Source: an uncultured Eubacterium sp.
GTDB taxonomy: Bacteria; Bacillota; Clostridia; Lachnospirales; Lachnospiraceae
Reading direction: 5' to 3'
Assembly (NCBI GenBank): GCA_910584595.1
Contig: CAJUBQ010000099.1
Coordinates: 1-16,683, forward strand
Length of the DNA: 16,683 bases
The position numbers were made by a program, and so were the translations under genes. Below, piece by piece: positions 7,038 to 14,588 of the stretch; the stretch's first letter is position 1, and every line of letters starts with the position of its first letter. The notes beneath the pieces were generated by a model. That model made no database searches. It was not told the DNA's origin and saw nothing but the letters and a program-made list of their open reading frames with translations.

Positions 7038-7991
7038 GTGAAATCAAAAAACAAAACGAGACTTCACTCTCTGCTGCTTGTGCTTACAGCATTGATTTGG
7101 GGGACTGCATTTACAGCACAGAGTGCAGGAGGAGATTTGGCGGGCCCATACACATTTAATTGTATTCGTTCGCTTATAGGGGCAGTTGTGTTGCTGCCGG
7201 TCATTCGATGGTCAGACCATTTGCAGCTGACAAAGCATCGGCCTGTCAGGCGGGAAGACTGGCGCACGCTGCTGATTGGAGGCGCTGCTTGTGGGATAGC
7301 GTTGGCAGCTGGCAGTAATTTACAGCAGATGGGGCTTTATTATGGCTCTTCTGCAGGAAAAGCAGGGTTTCTTACGGCGTGCTATATGCTCCTTGTGCCG
7401 GTATTGGGATTGTTTTTCCATAAGAAATGCAGCTGGAATGTGTGGGCAGGCATTGTTGCGGCTGTGATCGGACTGTATCTTTTATGTATCCGAGGAGATT
7501 TTCGGATACAATTTTCGGATTTTCTGCTGCTGCTGTGTGCATTGGTATTTGCGATACATATTTTAGTGATTGATTATTTTGCCGTACAGGTAGACGGAGT
7601 GCGTATGTCCTGCATTCAGTTTCTTGTATGCGGACTGGTTTCGGCTGTTCCAATGTGTCTCATAGATATCAGACAAGCGTATGTATCAGGAGGGATTGCA
7701 GTATGGGCAGAGGCGCTGATGAGCCTGGATGCGTGGATTGCAATTTTGTATGCCGGCGTATTGTCTTGCGGAGCCGGTTATACGCTTCAGATTATCGGAC
7801 AGCAGGGAATGAATCCTACGGTAGCCTCGCTGCTCTTAAGTCTGGAATCGGTGTTTTCTGTGTTAGCCGGTTGGGTGATTTTGGGGGAAGCGCTGCAGGG
7901 AAGGGAAATTTTGGGATGTGTGCTTATTTTTGGAGCTGTAATTTTTGCACAGCTGCCGTTAGCGGCAAATCCAAAAGCTAAGGAATCATAA
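7038..7991 (+). CDS. EamA/DMT-superfamily transporter
   Basis: The 317-aa protein has about ten hydrophobic segments arranged as two EamA repeats. The first (about 11-150) opens with LTALIWGTAFTAQ and contains GxxxGKAGFLTACYMLLVPVLG. The second (about 160-305) contains the matching ASLLLSLESVFSVLAGWVILGE. This is the drug/metabolite transporter family of inner-membrane exporters and importers; the substrate cannot be predicted. The start is GTG at 7038, with AGGAGG at 7026-7031 and a 6-base spacing. No confident promoter was found in the roughly 180-base gap upstream, which separates it from the divergent broken gene. The methyltransferase gene starts 49 bases downstream and may be co-transcribed. 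Length and topology are normal for the family. Confidence 0.92.
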   Translation: MKSKNKTRLHSLLLVLTALIWGTAFTAQSAGGDLAGPYTFNCIRSLIGAVVLLPVIRWSDHLQLTKHRPVRREDWRTLLIGGAACGIALAAGSNLQQMGLYYGSSAGKAGFLTACYMLLVPVLGLFFHKKCSWNVWAGIVAAVIGLYLLCIRGDFRIQFSDFLLLLCALVFAIHILVIDYFAVQVDGVRMSCIQFLVCGLVSAVPMCLIDIRQAYVSGGIAVWAEALMSLDAWIAILYAGVLSCGAGYTLQIIGQQGMNPTVASLLLSLESVFSVLAGWVILGEALQGREILGCVLIFGAVIFAQLPLAANPKAKES

Positions 7992-8040
7992 AAATATAGC
8001 AGTAATGGATCGCATTTTTAGCTGCAGGGGAGGAAAGATC

Positions 8041-8823
8041 ATGGAAGCGTATACGGATTTTGCTCAAGTTTATGATTTATTTATGGAAGATGTGCCGTAT
8101 GAAGCATGGAAAGAATTTTTGGTAGAAATGCTGCAAAAACAGGGAATTATGGAAGGGTTGGTCTGTGAGCTTGGCTGCGGTACGGGAAAAATGACCAGAT
8201 TGTTGGCGCAAAGCGGTTATGATATGATTGGGATAGATGTTTCACAGGAGATGCTAAGTATTGCAAGGGAACAGGAAAGCGAAGGAATTTTATATCTGGC
8301 GCAGGATATGCGGCAGTTTGAGCTGTATGGGACAGTACGGGCTGTCGTCAGCATCTGCGATTCTATGAACTATTTGCTGGAGGAAGCGGAGTTAGAACAG
8401 GTGTTTCGGCTTGTGAATAATTATCTGGATCCGGATGGTATTTTTATTTTTGATTTGAACATGGATTATAAATTCCGTGAACGGATGGGAACGCAGACAT
8501 TTAGCGAGCATCGTGAAGAGGGAAGTCTGATCTGGGATAATTATTATGACGAGGAAGAAAAGATCAATGAATACGCACTGACAATCTTTTTACGGCAAAA
8601 GAGCGGCCTTTATCGTAAATATGAAGAAATACATTATGAACGATGCTATGAACTGTCGGAAATCATGCGTCTTCTAAAGCGGGCAGGTATGGAATTTGTA
8701 AGCGCCTGTGACGGCGAAGATCATGGCCCGGTGCGTGAGGACAGTGAACGTATTTATGTCTTAGCAAGACAGCATGGAAAAAAAACCGGGTGTGATAGAA
8801 ATACGCATAGAAGTATGGTATGA
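8041..8823 (+). CDS. Class I SAM-dependent methyltransferase
   Basis: The 260-aa cytosolic methyltransferase has SAM-binding motif I ELGCGTGKMT (43-52), an acidic residue at the end of strand 2 in IGIDVSQEML (about 64-73), motif AQDMRQFEL (about 87-95) and SICDSMNYLLE in motif IV position. The N-terminus YTDFAQVYDLFMEDVPYEAW is typical of the small-molecule methyltransferase group widespread in Clostridia. The acceptor substrate is unknown. I chose ATG 8041 because GGGGAGG at 8027-8033 is 7 bases upstream; the in-frame ATG at 8005 has no binding site. The last roughly 16 residues (KKTGCDRNTHRSMV) are polar and lead straight into an A-rich non-coding stretch, so the exact C-terminus may be a read-on into former spacer. 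It lies 49 bases after the transporter gene. Confidence 0.88.
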   Translation: MEAYTDFAQVYDLFMEDVPYEAWKEFLVEMLQKQGIMEGLVCELGCGTGKMTRLLAQSGYDMIGIDVSQEMLSIAREQESEGILYLAQDMRQFELYGTVRAVVSICDSMNYLLEEAELEQVFRLVNNYLDPDGIFIFDLNMDYKFRERMGTQTFSEHREEGSLIWDNYYDEEEKINEYALTIFLRQKSGLYRKYEEIHYERCYELSEIMRLLKRAGMEFVSACDGEDHGPVREDSERIYVLARQHGKKTGCDRNTHRSMV

Positions 8824-9026
8824 TGAAAGAGCGATATGATAAACAATGAAAACGGGATCGAAAAAAGGTAAAATACGAAGCAATCGTAAGCGAAAAATAA
8901 GATGAAAGCATTAAAATGAAATCCATAATAAGTAAAATAAATAAAAAGCGATAAAAATATGGAGAAGAAAAGTCCACATAGAAAAAAATAAGAAATAATA
9001 AATAAAGAAAGGTGAAATAATACAAT
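8824..9026 (+). other. A-rich, C-poor intergenic leader before hslO
   Basis: About 200 bases made mostly of A and G on the plus strand, with repeated AAAATAAG-like and AATAAA-like words and very few C. No gene, hairpin or confident promoter is visible. The ribosome binding site of hslO (GAAAGGTG, 9007-9014) is at its end. Long minus-strand open frames here are produced by the base bias. Confidence 0.5.
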
Positions 9027-9920
9027 ATGAAACAGGAAACAAGGCAGGAAGCAAATGATTATGTCATAAGGGCGACTGCAGCAGAAGGCGCTGTGCGGGC
9101 GTTTGCGGTTTCTTCCAGGCATCTTACGGAAAGAGCCAGACAATGTCATAATATGAGTCCGGTGATATCCGCAGCTTTAGGAAGGCTTTTGGCCGCAGGG
9201 GCGATGATGGGAGTGATGATGAAAGGCGCCGAAGACCTTTTGACGCTGCAGATCATAAGTGACGGCCCGGCGAAAGGGCTTGTAGTTACGGCGGATGCGG
9301 CAGGCAATGTCAAAGGGTATCCGCAGGCTGCAGATGTAGATCTGCCTGCAAATGCGCTTGGCAAGCTGGATGTGGGCGGTGCTGTAGGCGGTGGCATCTT
9401 GCGTGTGACAAGAGATCTTGGATTAAAAGAACCATATGTTGGAACGACGCAGCTTCAGACGGGAGAGATTGCTGAAGATCTGACATATTATTTTGCATCA
9501 TCCGAACAGACGCCGTCTTCAGTTGGACTGGGTGTGTTAGTGGATACGGACTGTTCCATACGGCAGGCGGGAGGTTTTATTCTTCAGCTTATGCCGCAGG
9601 CTGACGATGAGGTGATCGCACAGTTGGAGAAAAATATTTCAGGAATCAGTCCGGTAACGGATATGCTGGAACGGGGACTGACGCCGGAGGACATGCTGGA
9701 AGAGTTGCTAAAAGGGCTGGAGATGAAGGTCATTGATTCTGTTCCTGTAAATTTTGTGTGCAACTGTTCGAAACAACGTGTGCAAAAGGCGCTTGCCAGC
9801 ATATCCAAAAGCGATATGCAAAGCATGGTAGACGATGGGGAGCCGATTGAGGTGAAATGCCAGTTTTGCAATACTGCGTATACATTTGATGTGGAAGAGC
9901 TGAAAAAAATGCTGGAGTGA
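9027..9920 (+). CDS. hslO: Redox-regulated chaperone Hsp33
   Basis: Holdase chaperone activated by oxidation. The 297-aa protein has the normal Hsp33 length and layout: an N-terminal substrate-binding domain (about 1-180), a linker, and the C-terminal zinc redox switch with CxC (C245, C247) and CxxC (C278, C281). In reduced protein the four cysteines bind zinc; under oxidative stress they form disulfides and the chaperone opens (known for the family). Conserved segments include GRLLAAGAMMGVMMK, LTLQIISDGPAKGLVVTAD and the family Arg/Gly-rich GGGILRVTRDLG. ATG 9027 has AAGGTG at 9009-9014; the spacing of 12 is long, but the N-terminus MKQETRQEANDYVIRATAAEG fits the family. A role in aerotolerance of an anaerobe would be plausible (inference). 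Confidence 0.96.
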   Translation: MKQETRQEANDYVIRATAAEGAVRAFAVSSRHLTERARQCHNMSPVISAALGRLLAAGAMMGVMMKGAEDLLTLQIISDGPAKGLVVTADAAGNVKGYPQAADVDLPANALGKLDVGGAVGGGILRVTRDLGLKEPYVGTTQLQTGEIAEDLTYYFASSEQTPSSVGLGVLVDTDCSIRQAGGFILQLMPQADDEVIAQLEKNISGISPVTDMLERGLTPEDMLEELLKGLEMKVIDSVPVNFVCNCSKQRVQKALASISKSDMQSMVDDGEPIEVKCQFCNTAYTFDVEELKKMLE

Positions 9921-9959
9921 GTTTGAAAATTGCTGACAGAATATAAAATAAGAACATCT

Positions 9960-9995
9960 GTGTAACAGGTCCATGAGTGATCGTAACTGTTACAC
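9960..9995. promoter_or_regulatory. Inverted repeat in the nadE leader
   Basis: GTGTAACAG (9960-9968) and its exact complement CTGTTACAC (9987-9995) flank an 18-base loop, 27 bases before the nadE ATG and 13 before its ribosome binding site. A competing ATGA/TCAT pairing overlaps it. There is no U-tract. It could be an operator with two half-sites about 27 bp apart centre to centre, or an mRNA hairpin. No known regulator motif was recognised. Confidence 0.45.
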
Positions 9996-10021
9996 TTCAT
10001 GAAATATAAGGAGAAGAATAT

Positions 10022-11938
10022 ATGAAGCATGGATATATAAAAGTGGCGGCTCTGTCTCCCAAAATTAAAGTTGCAGATCCAAAATACAACGGAGACATTA
10101 TCATTCGGCATATCAAAGAAGCAGCAGAACAGGAAGCGTCTGTCATGGTATTTCCGGAATTGTGTGTGACCGGATACAGCTGCGGAGATCTGTTTTTGCA
10201 GGAGCTTTTGCTGGAAGAGGCTAAAAATCAGCTGTTTTGCATTGCAGAGCAGACAATCCAGGTGAATGCGGTAATTTTTGTCGGGCTTCCGCTTGCATAT
10301 ATGGGAAAATTATACAATACTGCAGCAGTTTTGCATCGCGGAAAAATACTTGGAATTGTGCCAAAGACATTTTTGCCGAATTATGCGGAGTTTTATGAGG
10401 CAAGACATTTTACAAGAGGAATGAAAAAAACGGTGTCTGTAACTTTGCGGGATGGTGTAACAGCGCCGATGGGGACAAACCAGATCTTTGTATGCGATCA
10501 AATGCCGCAGCTTCGGATTGCTGTGGAGCTTTGTGAGGATGTCTGGTCACCGAATCCGCCGAGTATTGGACATGCGCTGGCAGGAGCGAATTTGATTGTG
10601 AATCTGTCTGCCTCAGATGAGGTAACGGGTAAAGACGTATACCGCAGAGATTTGATTGCGGGACAGTCGGCAAGGCTTGTATGCGGGTATATTTATGCGA
10701 ATGCGTCTGATGGGGAATCGACACAGGATGTAGTGTATTCCGGTCATAGCCTGATTGCTGAAAACGGCATTGTTTTAAAGGAAGCGGAGCGATTTACCAA
10801 TGAATCTATTTATTCTGAGATTGATGTGCGTAAGATGGAAGGAGAACGGCGCAGAATGTCTACGTTTGAGCCGGAGGATGCAGCGGATTATACGATGATC
10901 CATTTTTCACTGAAAGAGGTGCAAACGCAGCTGACTCGTTTTGTGGATCCGACGCCGTTTGTACCGGGAGATAAGTCGGACAGGGACAAACGGTGTGAAG
11001 AAATTCTTGCAATCCAGGCGATGGGATTAAAAAAGAGACTGGAACATACCGGATGCAAGTGTGCGGTTGTAGGCATTTCCGGCGGACTGGACTCTACACT
11101 GGCATTGTTGGTGACAATGCGTGCCTTTGATCTTTTGCATATTCCGCGGGAACAGATTTTGGCAGTTACGATGCCGGGGTTTGGTACGACAGACCGGACA
11201 TATGAAAATGCGGTTCAGTTGATTCAAAAGCTCGGAGCTGATCTTAGGGAAATCAGCATTTGTGATGCGGTACATGTGCATTTCCATGATATCCGCCAGG
11301 ATCCGCATATGCATGATGTAACGTATGAAAACAGTCAGGCGAGAGAACGTACACAGATTTTGATGGATATTGCAAATATGTATAACGGTATGGTGATCGG
11401 GACAGGTGATATGTCTGAACTGGCGCTCGGATGGGCGACTTACAACGGCGATCATATGTCGATGTACGGGGTGAATGCTTCAGTGCCCAAAACGCTTGTA
11501 AGGCATCTGGTGCGGTATTTCGCAGATACATGCGGGGATGACGGGCTTGCCGAAGTGCTGTTTGACATATTGGATACGCCGGTCAGTCCGGAGCTGCTGC
11601 CGCCGACCGAAGGGCGGATTTCGCAAAAAACAGAGGATATTGTAGGCCCTTATGAGCTGCATGATTTCTTTTTATATTATATTTTACGGTTCGGGTTTGA
11701 GCCGGAAAAAGTCTTTCGGCTTTCACAGACTGCATTTGCCGGAGAGTATGACAGCGAGACGATATGCAAATGGTTAAAGACATTTTATCGCAGGTTTTTC
11801 TCGCAGCAGTTTAAGCGCTCATGTCTGCCGGATGGGCCGAAAGTAGGAACAGTTGCAATGTCGCCGCGAGGGGACTTACGTATGCCGAGTGACGCGAGTG
11901 TGCGAATCTGGATGGATGAAGTAGAAAGATTCCTGTAA
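10022..11938 (+). CDS. nadE: Glutamine-dependent NAD+ synthetase
   Basis: Last step of NAD biosynthesis: amidation of nicotinic acid adenine dinucleotide using ATP and glutamine-derived ammonia. The 638-aa protein is the two-domain (glutaminase plus synthetase) form. The N-terminal nitrilase-type amidase domain (about 1-300) has the catalytic triad E46 (VFPELCVTG), K115 (IVPKTFLPNY) and C171 (ELCEDVWSP). The C-terminal ATP-pyrophosphatase domain (about 320-638) has the P-loop SGGLDST (353-359), and GTGDMSELALGWATYNGDH further on is also typical of NadE. ATG 10022 has AAGGAG at 10008-10013 with 8-base spacing. The gene stands 101 bases after hslO, with an inverted repeat in the gap, and ends at a strong hairpin shared with the convergent PAP2 gene. 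All catalytic residues are present. Confidence 0.97.
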   Translation: MKHGYIKVAALSPKIKVADPKYNGDIIIRHIKEAAEQEASVMVFPELCVTGYSCGDLFLQELLLEEAKNQLFCIAEQTIQVNAVIFVGLPLAYMGKLYNTAAVLHRGKILGIVPKTFLPNYAEFYEARHFTRGMKKTVSVTLRDGVTAPMGTNQIFVCDQMPQLRIAVELCEDVWSPNPPSIGHALAGANLIVNLSASDEVTGKDVYRRDLIAGQSARLVCGYIYANASDGESTQDVVYSGHSLIAENGIVLKEAERFTNESIYSEIDVRKMEGERRRMSTFEPEDAADYTMIHFSLKEVQTQLTRFVDPTPFVPGDKSDRDKRCEEILAIQAMGLKKRLEHTGCKCAVVGISGGLDSTLALLVTMRAFDLLHIPREQILAVTMPGFGTTDRTYENAVQLIQKLGADLREISICDAVHVHFHDIRQDPHMHDVTYENSQARERTQILMDIANMYNGMVIGTGDMSELALGWATYNGDHMSMYGVNASVPKTLVRHLVRYFADTCGDDGLAEVLFDILDTPVSPELLPPTEGRISQKTEDIVGPYELHDFFLYYILRFGFEPEKVFRLSQTAFAGEYDSETICKWLKTFYRRFFSQQFKRSCLPDGPKVGTVAMSPRGDLRMPSDASVRIWMDEVERFL

Positions 11939-11939
11939 G

Positions 11940-11972
11940 AAAGAGCAGGTTCCTATATGGAACCTGCTCTTT
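11940..11972. terminator. Hairpin between the convergent nadE and PAP2 genes
   Basis: A perfect 14-bp stem, AAAGAGCAGGTTCC (11940-11953) and GGAACCTGCTCTTT (11959-11972), has the loop TATAT. It begins 2 bases after the nadE stop. The A-rich and T-rich stem ends give each strand a short T-run, so it can serve both convergent genes, although neither run is long. Confidence 0.8.
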
Positions 11973-12004
11973 GAAAATACGTTGTCATTTTTTCGTTCTT
12001 CTGT

Positions 12005-12922
12005 TTAAAGCCTTAGATCATGAAGCGCCGGACTTTTCTCTGACTTGCCTGCACGCAGCAGAGACAATACTTTTTTGTACGCTTCGCGGTACACAATATA
12101 ATACATAATGGTAGCCATACCAAAAGCTGTGAATACGTCAAAAACAGAATGCTGTTTTAAAAACATCGTGGACAGAATAATCAATACGCATAATACAAAC
12201 GATGTCCTTGAAACAGCTTTTTTGTCTTTGAAACATGCGCTGTGTGTCAGTGCAATGTGGACGCCGAGTGAATTATATACGTGAATGCTTGGAAACAGAT
12301 TGGTAGGAGTATCTGTCTGATACAGCCAGCGAACCAGATCGGTACAAACGTTTTCACGCTCAAATGTCAGCGGGCGTAAATAGTGGCCGTTCGGGTAAAT
12401 GGCTGACACAATTAAAAATACTGTCATTCCGGTAAAAAGAAATACACATATTTTATAATAGTCTTCTTTTTGATGAAAGAAGAAATACAGAACCCCAAAT
12501 GTAATGTAAGCAAACCACAGCAGATAAGGAATAATAAAATATTCACAAAATGGGATTTTAAGATCAATCGGCATGGTAATGATGTGGAATTTTTTGGTAA
12601 CGGTTTTTTCCAGCCAGGCAAAACAGGCAAGATAGAAAATTCCATAAAGCAGTATCCAGGCATGTCGATACCGAAGCAGCAGTGATTTCAGCGGTATGAC
12701 AGGGCATGCTGCAATAGAGCTGCTTTTTAAAGTATGTTCTTGCGTGCAGCTGTGTTGTATGTCCTTTTGTTTCACGGAACGATATTTTGTATTATAATTT
12801 TTTATATTGCTGTATTTTATAGAATTATATTTTGCATTACCATATTTTGCATCACTATATTTTGTGATACCATGTTTTCCATTGCTTTGTTGGATGTTGT
12901 TTTTTGTTTCGGGGCGCTGCAT
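12005..12922 (-). CDS. PAP2-superfamily membrane phosphatase with repeat-encoded N-terminal tail
   Basis: The 305-aa membrane protein has the PAP2/inositolphosphotransferase-like motifs FPSIHVYNSLG (PSIH at 211-214) and LKQHSVFDVF (H258, D262), which form the acid-phosphatase active site, plus YPNGHYLRP upstream. Hydrophobic segments lie near 85-103, 130-152, 160-178, 232-252 and 265-280. It probably dephosphorylates a lipid phosphate or transfers a head group; the substrate is unknown. The N-terminal 75 or so residues before LLLRYRHAW are unusual. Residues 13-47 are built of five-residue units ending in Lys-Tyr, encoded by a 15-bp tandem repeat; homologues that I recall start near the RYRHAW segment. 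The start ATG 12922 is supported by AGAAGG (minus strand, 12935-12930) with 7-base spacing, and no other in-frame ATG precedes the catalytic part. It is convergent with nadE. Confidence 0.85.
   Translation of the reverse strand: MQRPETKNNIQQSNGKHGITKYSDAKYGNAKYNSIKYSNIKNYNTKYRSVKQKDIQHSCTQEHTLKSSSIAACPVIPLKSLLLRYRHAWILLYGIFYLACFAWLEKTVTKKFHIITMPIDLKIPFCEYFIIPYLLWFAYITFGVLYFFFHQKEDYYKICVFLFTGMTVFLIVSAIYPNGHYLRPLTFERENVCTDLVRWLYQTDTPTNLFPSIHVYNSLGVHIALTHSACFKDKKAVSRTSFVLCVLIILSTMFLKQHSVFDVFTAFGMATIMYYIVYREAYKKVLSLLRAGKSEKSPALHDLRL
12782..12886 (-). repeat. 15-bp tandem repeat inside the PAP2 gene, seven degenerate units
   Basis: Seven consecutive 15-bp units start at 12782, 12797, 12812, 12827, 12842, 12857 and 12872, most beginning ATATTTTG on the plus strand. 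On the coding strand each unit gives five residues, such as SDAKY, GNAKY, NSIKY and GITKY. Because 15 is a multiple of three, gain or loss of units would keep the frame. Flanking sequence on both sides hints at two or three more decayed units. Confidence 0.85.
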
Positions 12923-12957
12923 TTTTCAACCTTCTTTATATTGCGAAATAGGAAATA

Positions 12958-13045
12958 CATCGGTTCATTAACATCTGTTATAATGCGGATTATAGCACAT
13001 GCATCGGTTCATTAACATCTGTTATAATGCGGATTATAGCACATG
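12958..13045. repeat. Exact 44-bp tandem duplication in the PAP2 promoter region
   Basis: 12958-13001 and 13002-13045 are identical, and a third copy begins with CAT at 13046 before diverging. Each unit contains the palindrome TGTTATAAT-gcgg-ATTATAGCA (8 of 9 pairs), which places a TGnTATAAT extended -10 on both strands. Its length and position suggest a duplicated promoter or operator. The rest of the 477-base gap 12923-13399 holds only the two promoters noted, the galK leader and AT-rich sequence without a supportable gene. Confidence 0.9.
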
Positions 13046-13061
13046 CATTTTCAGCATACAA
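13033..13061 (-). promoter_or_regulatory. Probable promoter of the PAP2 gene
   Basis: On the minus strand TTGTAT (13061-13056) is followed after 17 bases by TATAAT (13038-13033), preceded by TGC. The second 44-bp copy supplies an identical -10 at 12994-12989, closer to the gene but without a recognisable -35. Confidence 0.5.
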
Positions 13062-13247
13062 GTGGGTAATTTTAAATTCAGAGAGTTTTAATAAAGTTTA
13101 TGGAAAAAATAAAAAAACATTCATGGAAACTATTTTCTTTTGTGCATTTTTAAAATTCTGTAAGTTTTTGAGCATTCCGGGAGATTTCCAAAAGATGTCT
13201 TTTTGTTGCAGATTTTCGGAATATTGTTGTAAAAACGAAAAAGGAAA

Positions 13248-13276
13248 TTGCATTATTTGAGCATATTGCTTATAAT
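13248..13276 (+). promoter_or_regulatory. Probable promoter of galK-galT
   Basis: TTGCAT at 13248-13253, a 17-base spacer, and TATAAT at 13271-13276. The predicted start near 13283 gives a purine-rich leader of about 115 bases to galK. I saw no clear catabolite-repression (cre) operator or other known galactose operator near it. Confidence 0.7.
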
Positions 13277-13399
13277 AAAAACAGTGAAAGGCAAGCGGCA
13301 GATCAAACAGACAAAGCTTGTGCAAATGAAAAGCAAAGAAAACCTATCCAAAGCATATAAAAACATATAAAGAAAAAATAAGAAAGAGAGGGTCATGCA

Positions 13400-14566
13400 A
13401 TGCAGGCACAACTAGTTGAAAAATTCAAGGAGATTTTTGGAGCAGAAGGGGATATCCGGGTTTATTTTGCACCAGGGCGCGTGAATCTGATCGGAGAACA
13501 TACGGATTATAATGGCGGGCATGTATTTCCATGTGCATTGACGATCGGTACATATGGCGTAGCAAGAAAAAGGGATGACCGGACGCTGCGGTTTTATTCT
13601 ATGAATTTTGAGCATTTAGGTGTTATTGAGTCTTCGGTAGAAGGATTAAAAGTAGAAAAGAAGGCAGACTGGACGAACTATCCAAAGGGTGTGATGTGGG
13701 CGTTTAACGAACGTGGGATGAAAGTAGAGCAAGGCATGGATTTGCTGCTGTTTGGCAACATTCCAAATGGTTCCGGACTTTCTTCTTCTGCATCGGTAGA
13801 AGTGCTGACCGGATATATATTAAAAGACCTGTTTGGATTTGATGTAACCAATCAGGATTTGGCTTTGATCGGGCAGTATTCTGAGAACAATTTTAACGGT
13901 GTAAATTGTGGGATTATGGATCAGTTTGCAATTGCAATGGGCAAAGCAGATCATGCGATCTTTTTAGATACGGCGACGCTGCACTATGAATATGCTCCGA
14001 TCAGACTGGAAGGAGCAAAGATTGTAATTTCCTGCACTAATAAGAAGCGCGGACTTGGAGATTCCAAATATAATGAACGACGCAGCGAGTGTGAGACCGC
14101 GCTGGCAGAAATTCAGGAAGTTGTTGGCATTCAGTCGCTTGGCGATCTGGATGAAGCGCAGTTTGAGCAATACCAAAGCGCAATCAAAGATGAGATTCGC
14201 GTGAAGCGTGCAAAACATGCAGTATATGAAAATCAAAGAACGTTAAAAGCAGTAGAAGCGTTGAAAAATAATGATTTGAAGCTGTTTGGAGAGCTTATGA
14301 ACGCTTCTCATGTATCCTTGCGGGATGATTATGAAGTGACCGGTGTGGAACTGGATACTATGGTAGAAGAAGCATGGAAAGTAGAAGGAGTCATTGGTTC
14401 GCGTATGACGGGCGCCGGATTTGGCGGATGTACGGTAAGCATTGTAAAAGATGAAGCAGTAGATGCTTTTATTGAAAAAGTAGGGAAAGCTTATCAGGAA
14501 AAGATCGGTTACGCAGGTGATTTTTATGTAGTGGAAATTGGCGACGGCCCTGTAAGACTGGCCTGA
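13400..14566 (+). CDS. galK: Galactokinase
   Basis: Phosphorylates alpha-D-galactose to galactose-1-phosphate with ATP, the first committed step of the Leloir pathway. The 388-aa protein has normal length and all three GHMP-kinase signatures: the galactokinase-specific PGRVNLIGEHTDYNGG (25-40), the ATP loop GNIPNGSGLSSSAS (119-132), and the C-terminal GAGFGGC (338-344). The catalytic Asp/Arg region is consistent (GIMDQFAIAMG and GEHTD). ATG 13400 has GAGAGGG at 13386-13392 with 7-base spacing; an out-of-frame ATG lies 5 bases upstream. galT follows after 22 bases, so the two form an operon behind the promoter at 13248-13276. No mutarotase, epimerase or regulator gene is present in the window. 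Confidence 0.97.
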   Translation: MQAQLVEKFKEIFGAEGDIRVYFAPGRVNLIGEHTDYNGGHVFPCALTIGTYGVARKRDDRTLRFYSMNFEHLGVIESSVEGLKVEKKADWTNYPKGVMWAFNERGMKVEQGMDLLLFGNIPNGSGLSSSASVEVLTGYILKDLFGFDVTNQDLALIGQYSENNFNGVNCGIMDQFAIAMGKADHAIFLDTATLHYEYAPIRLEGAKIVISCTNKKRGLGDSKYNERRSECETALAEIQEVVGIQSLGDLDEAQFEQYQSAIKDEIRVKRAKHAVYENQRTLKAVEALKNNDLKLFGELMNASHVSLRDDYEVTGVELDTMVEEAWKVEGVIGSRMTGAGFGGCTVSIVKDEAVDAFIEKVGKAYQEKIGYAGDFYVVEIGDGPVRLA

Positions 14567-14588
14567 AATAAAAGAAAGGTGGAAAAAC

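Noticed and set aside
8663..9149. Two overlapping minus-strand frames of 120-131 codons rich in Phe/Tyr/Leu that look like membrane proteins
   Set aside because: They are antisense to the methyltransferase gene, the A-rich leader and hslO; the composition is an effect of the plus-strand A bias, and no ribosome binding site was seen.
9584..10111. 175-codon minus-strand frame
   Set aside because: It lies antisense to hslO and the start of nadE, both certain genes.
12734..13015. Plus-strand frame with many Ile/Phe/Cys
   Set aside because: It is a shadow of the 15-bp repeat on the opposite strand of the PAP2 gene.
13027..13325. Open frames of 75-77 codons on both strands between the PAP2 gene and galK
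   Set aside because: There is no ribosome binding site or protein-like composition; they overlap the 44-bp repeat and the galK promoter.
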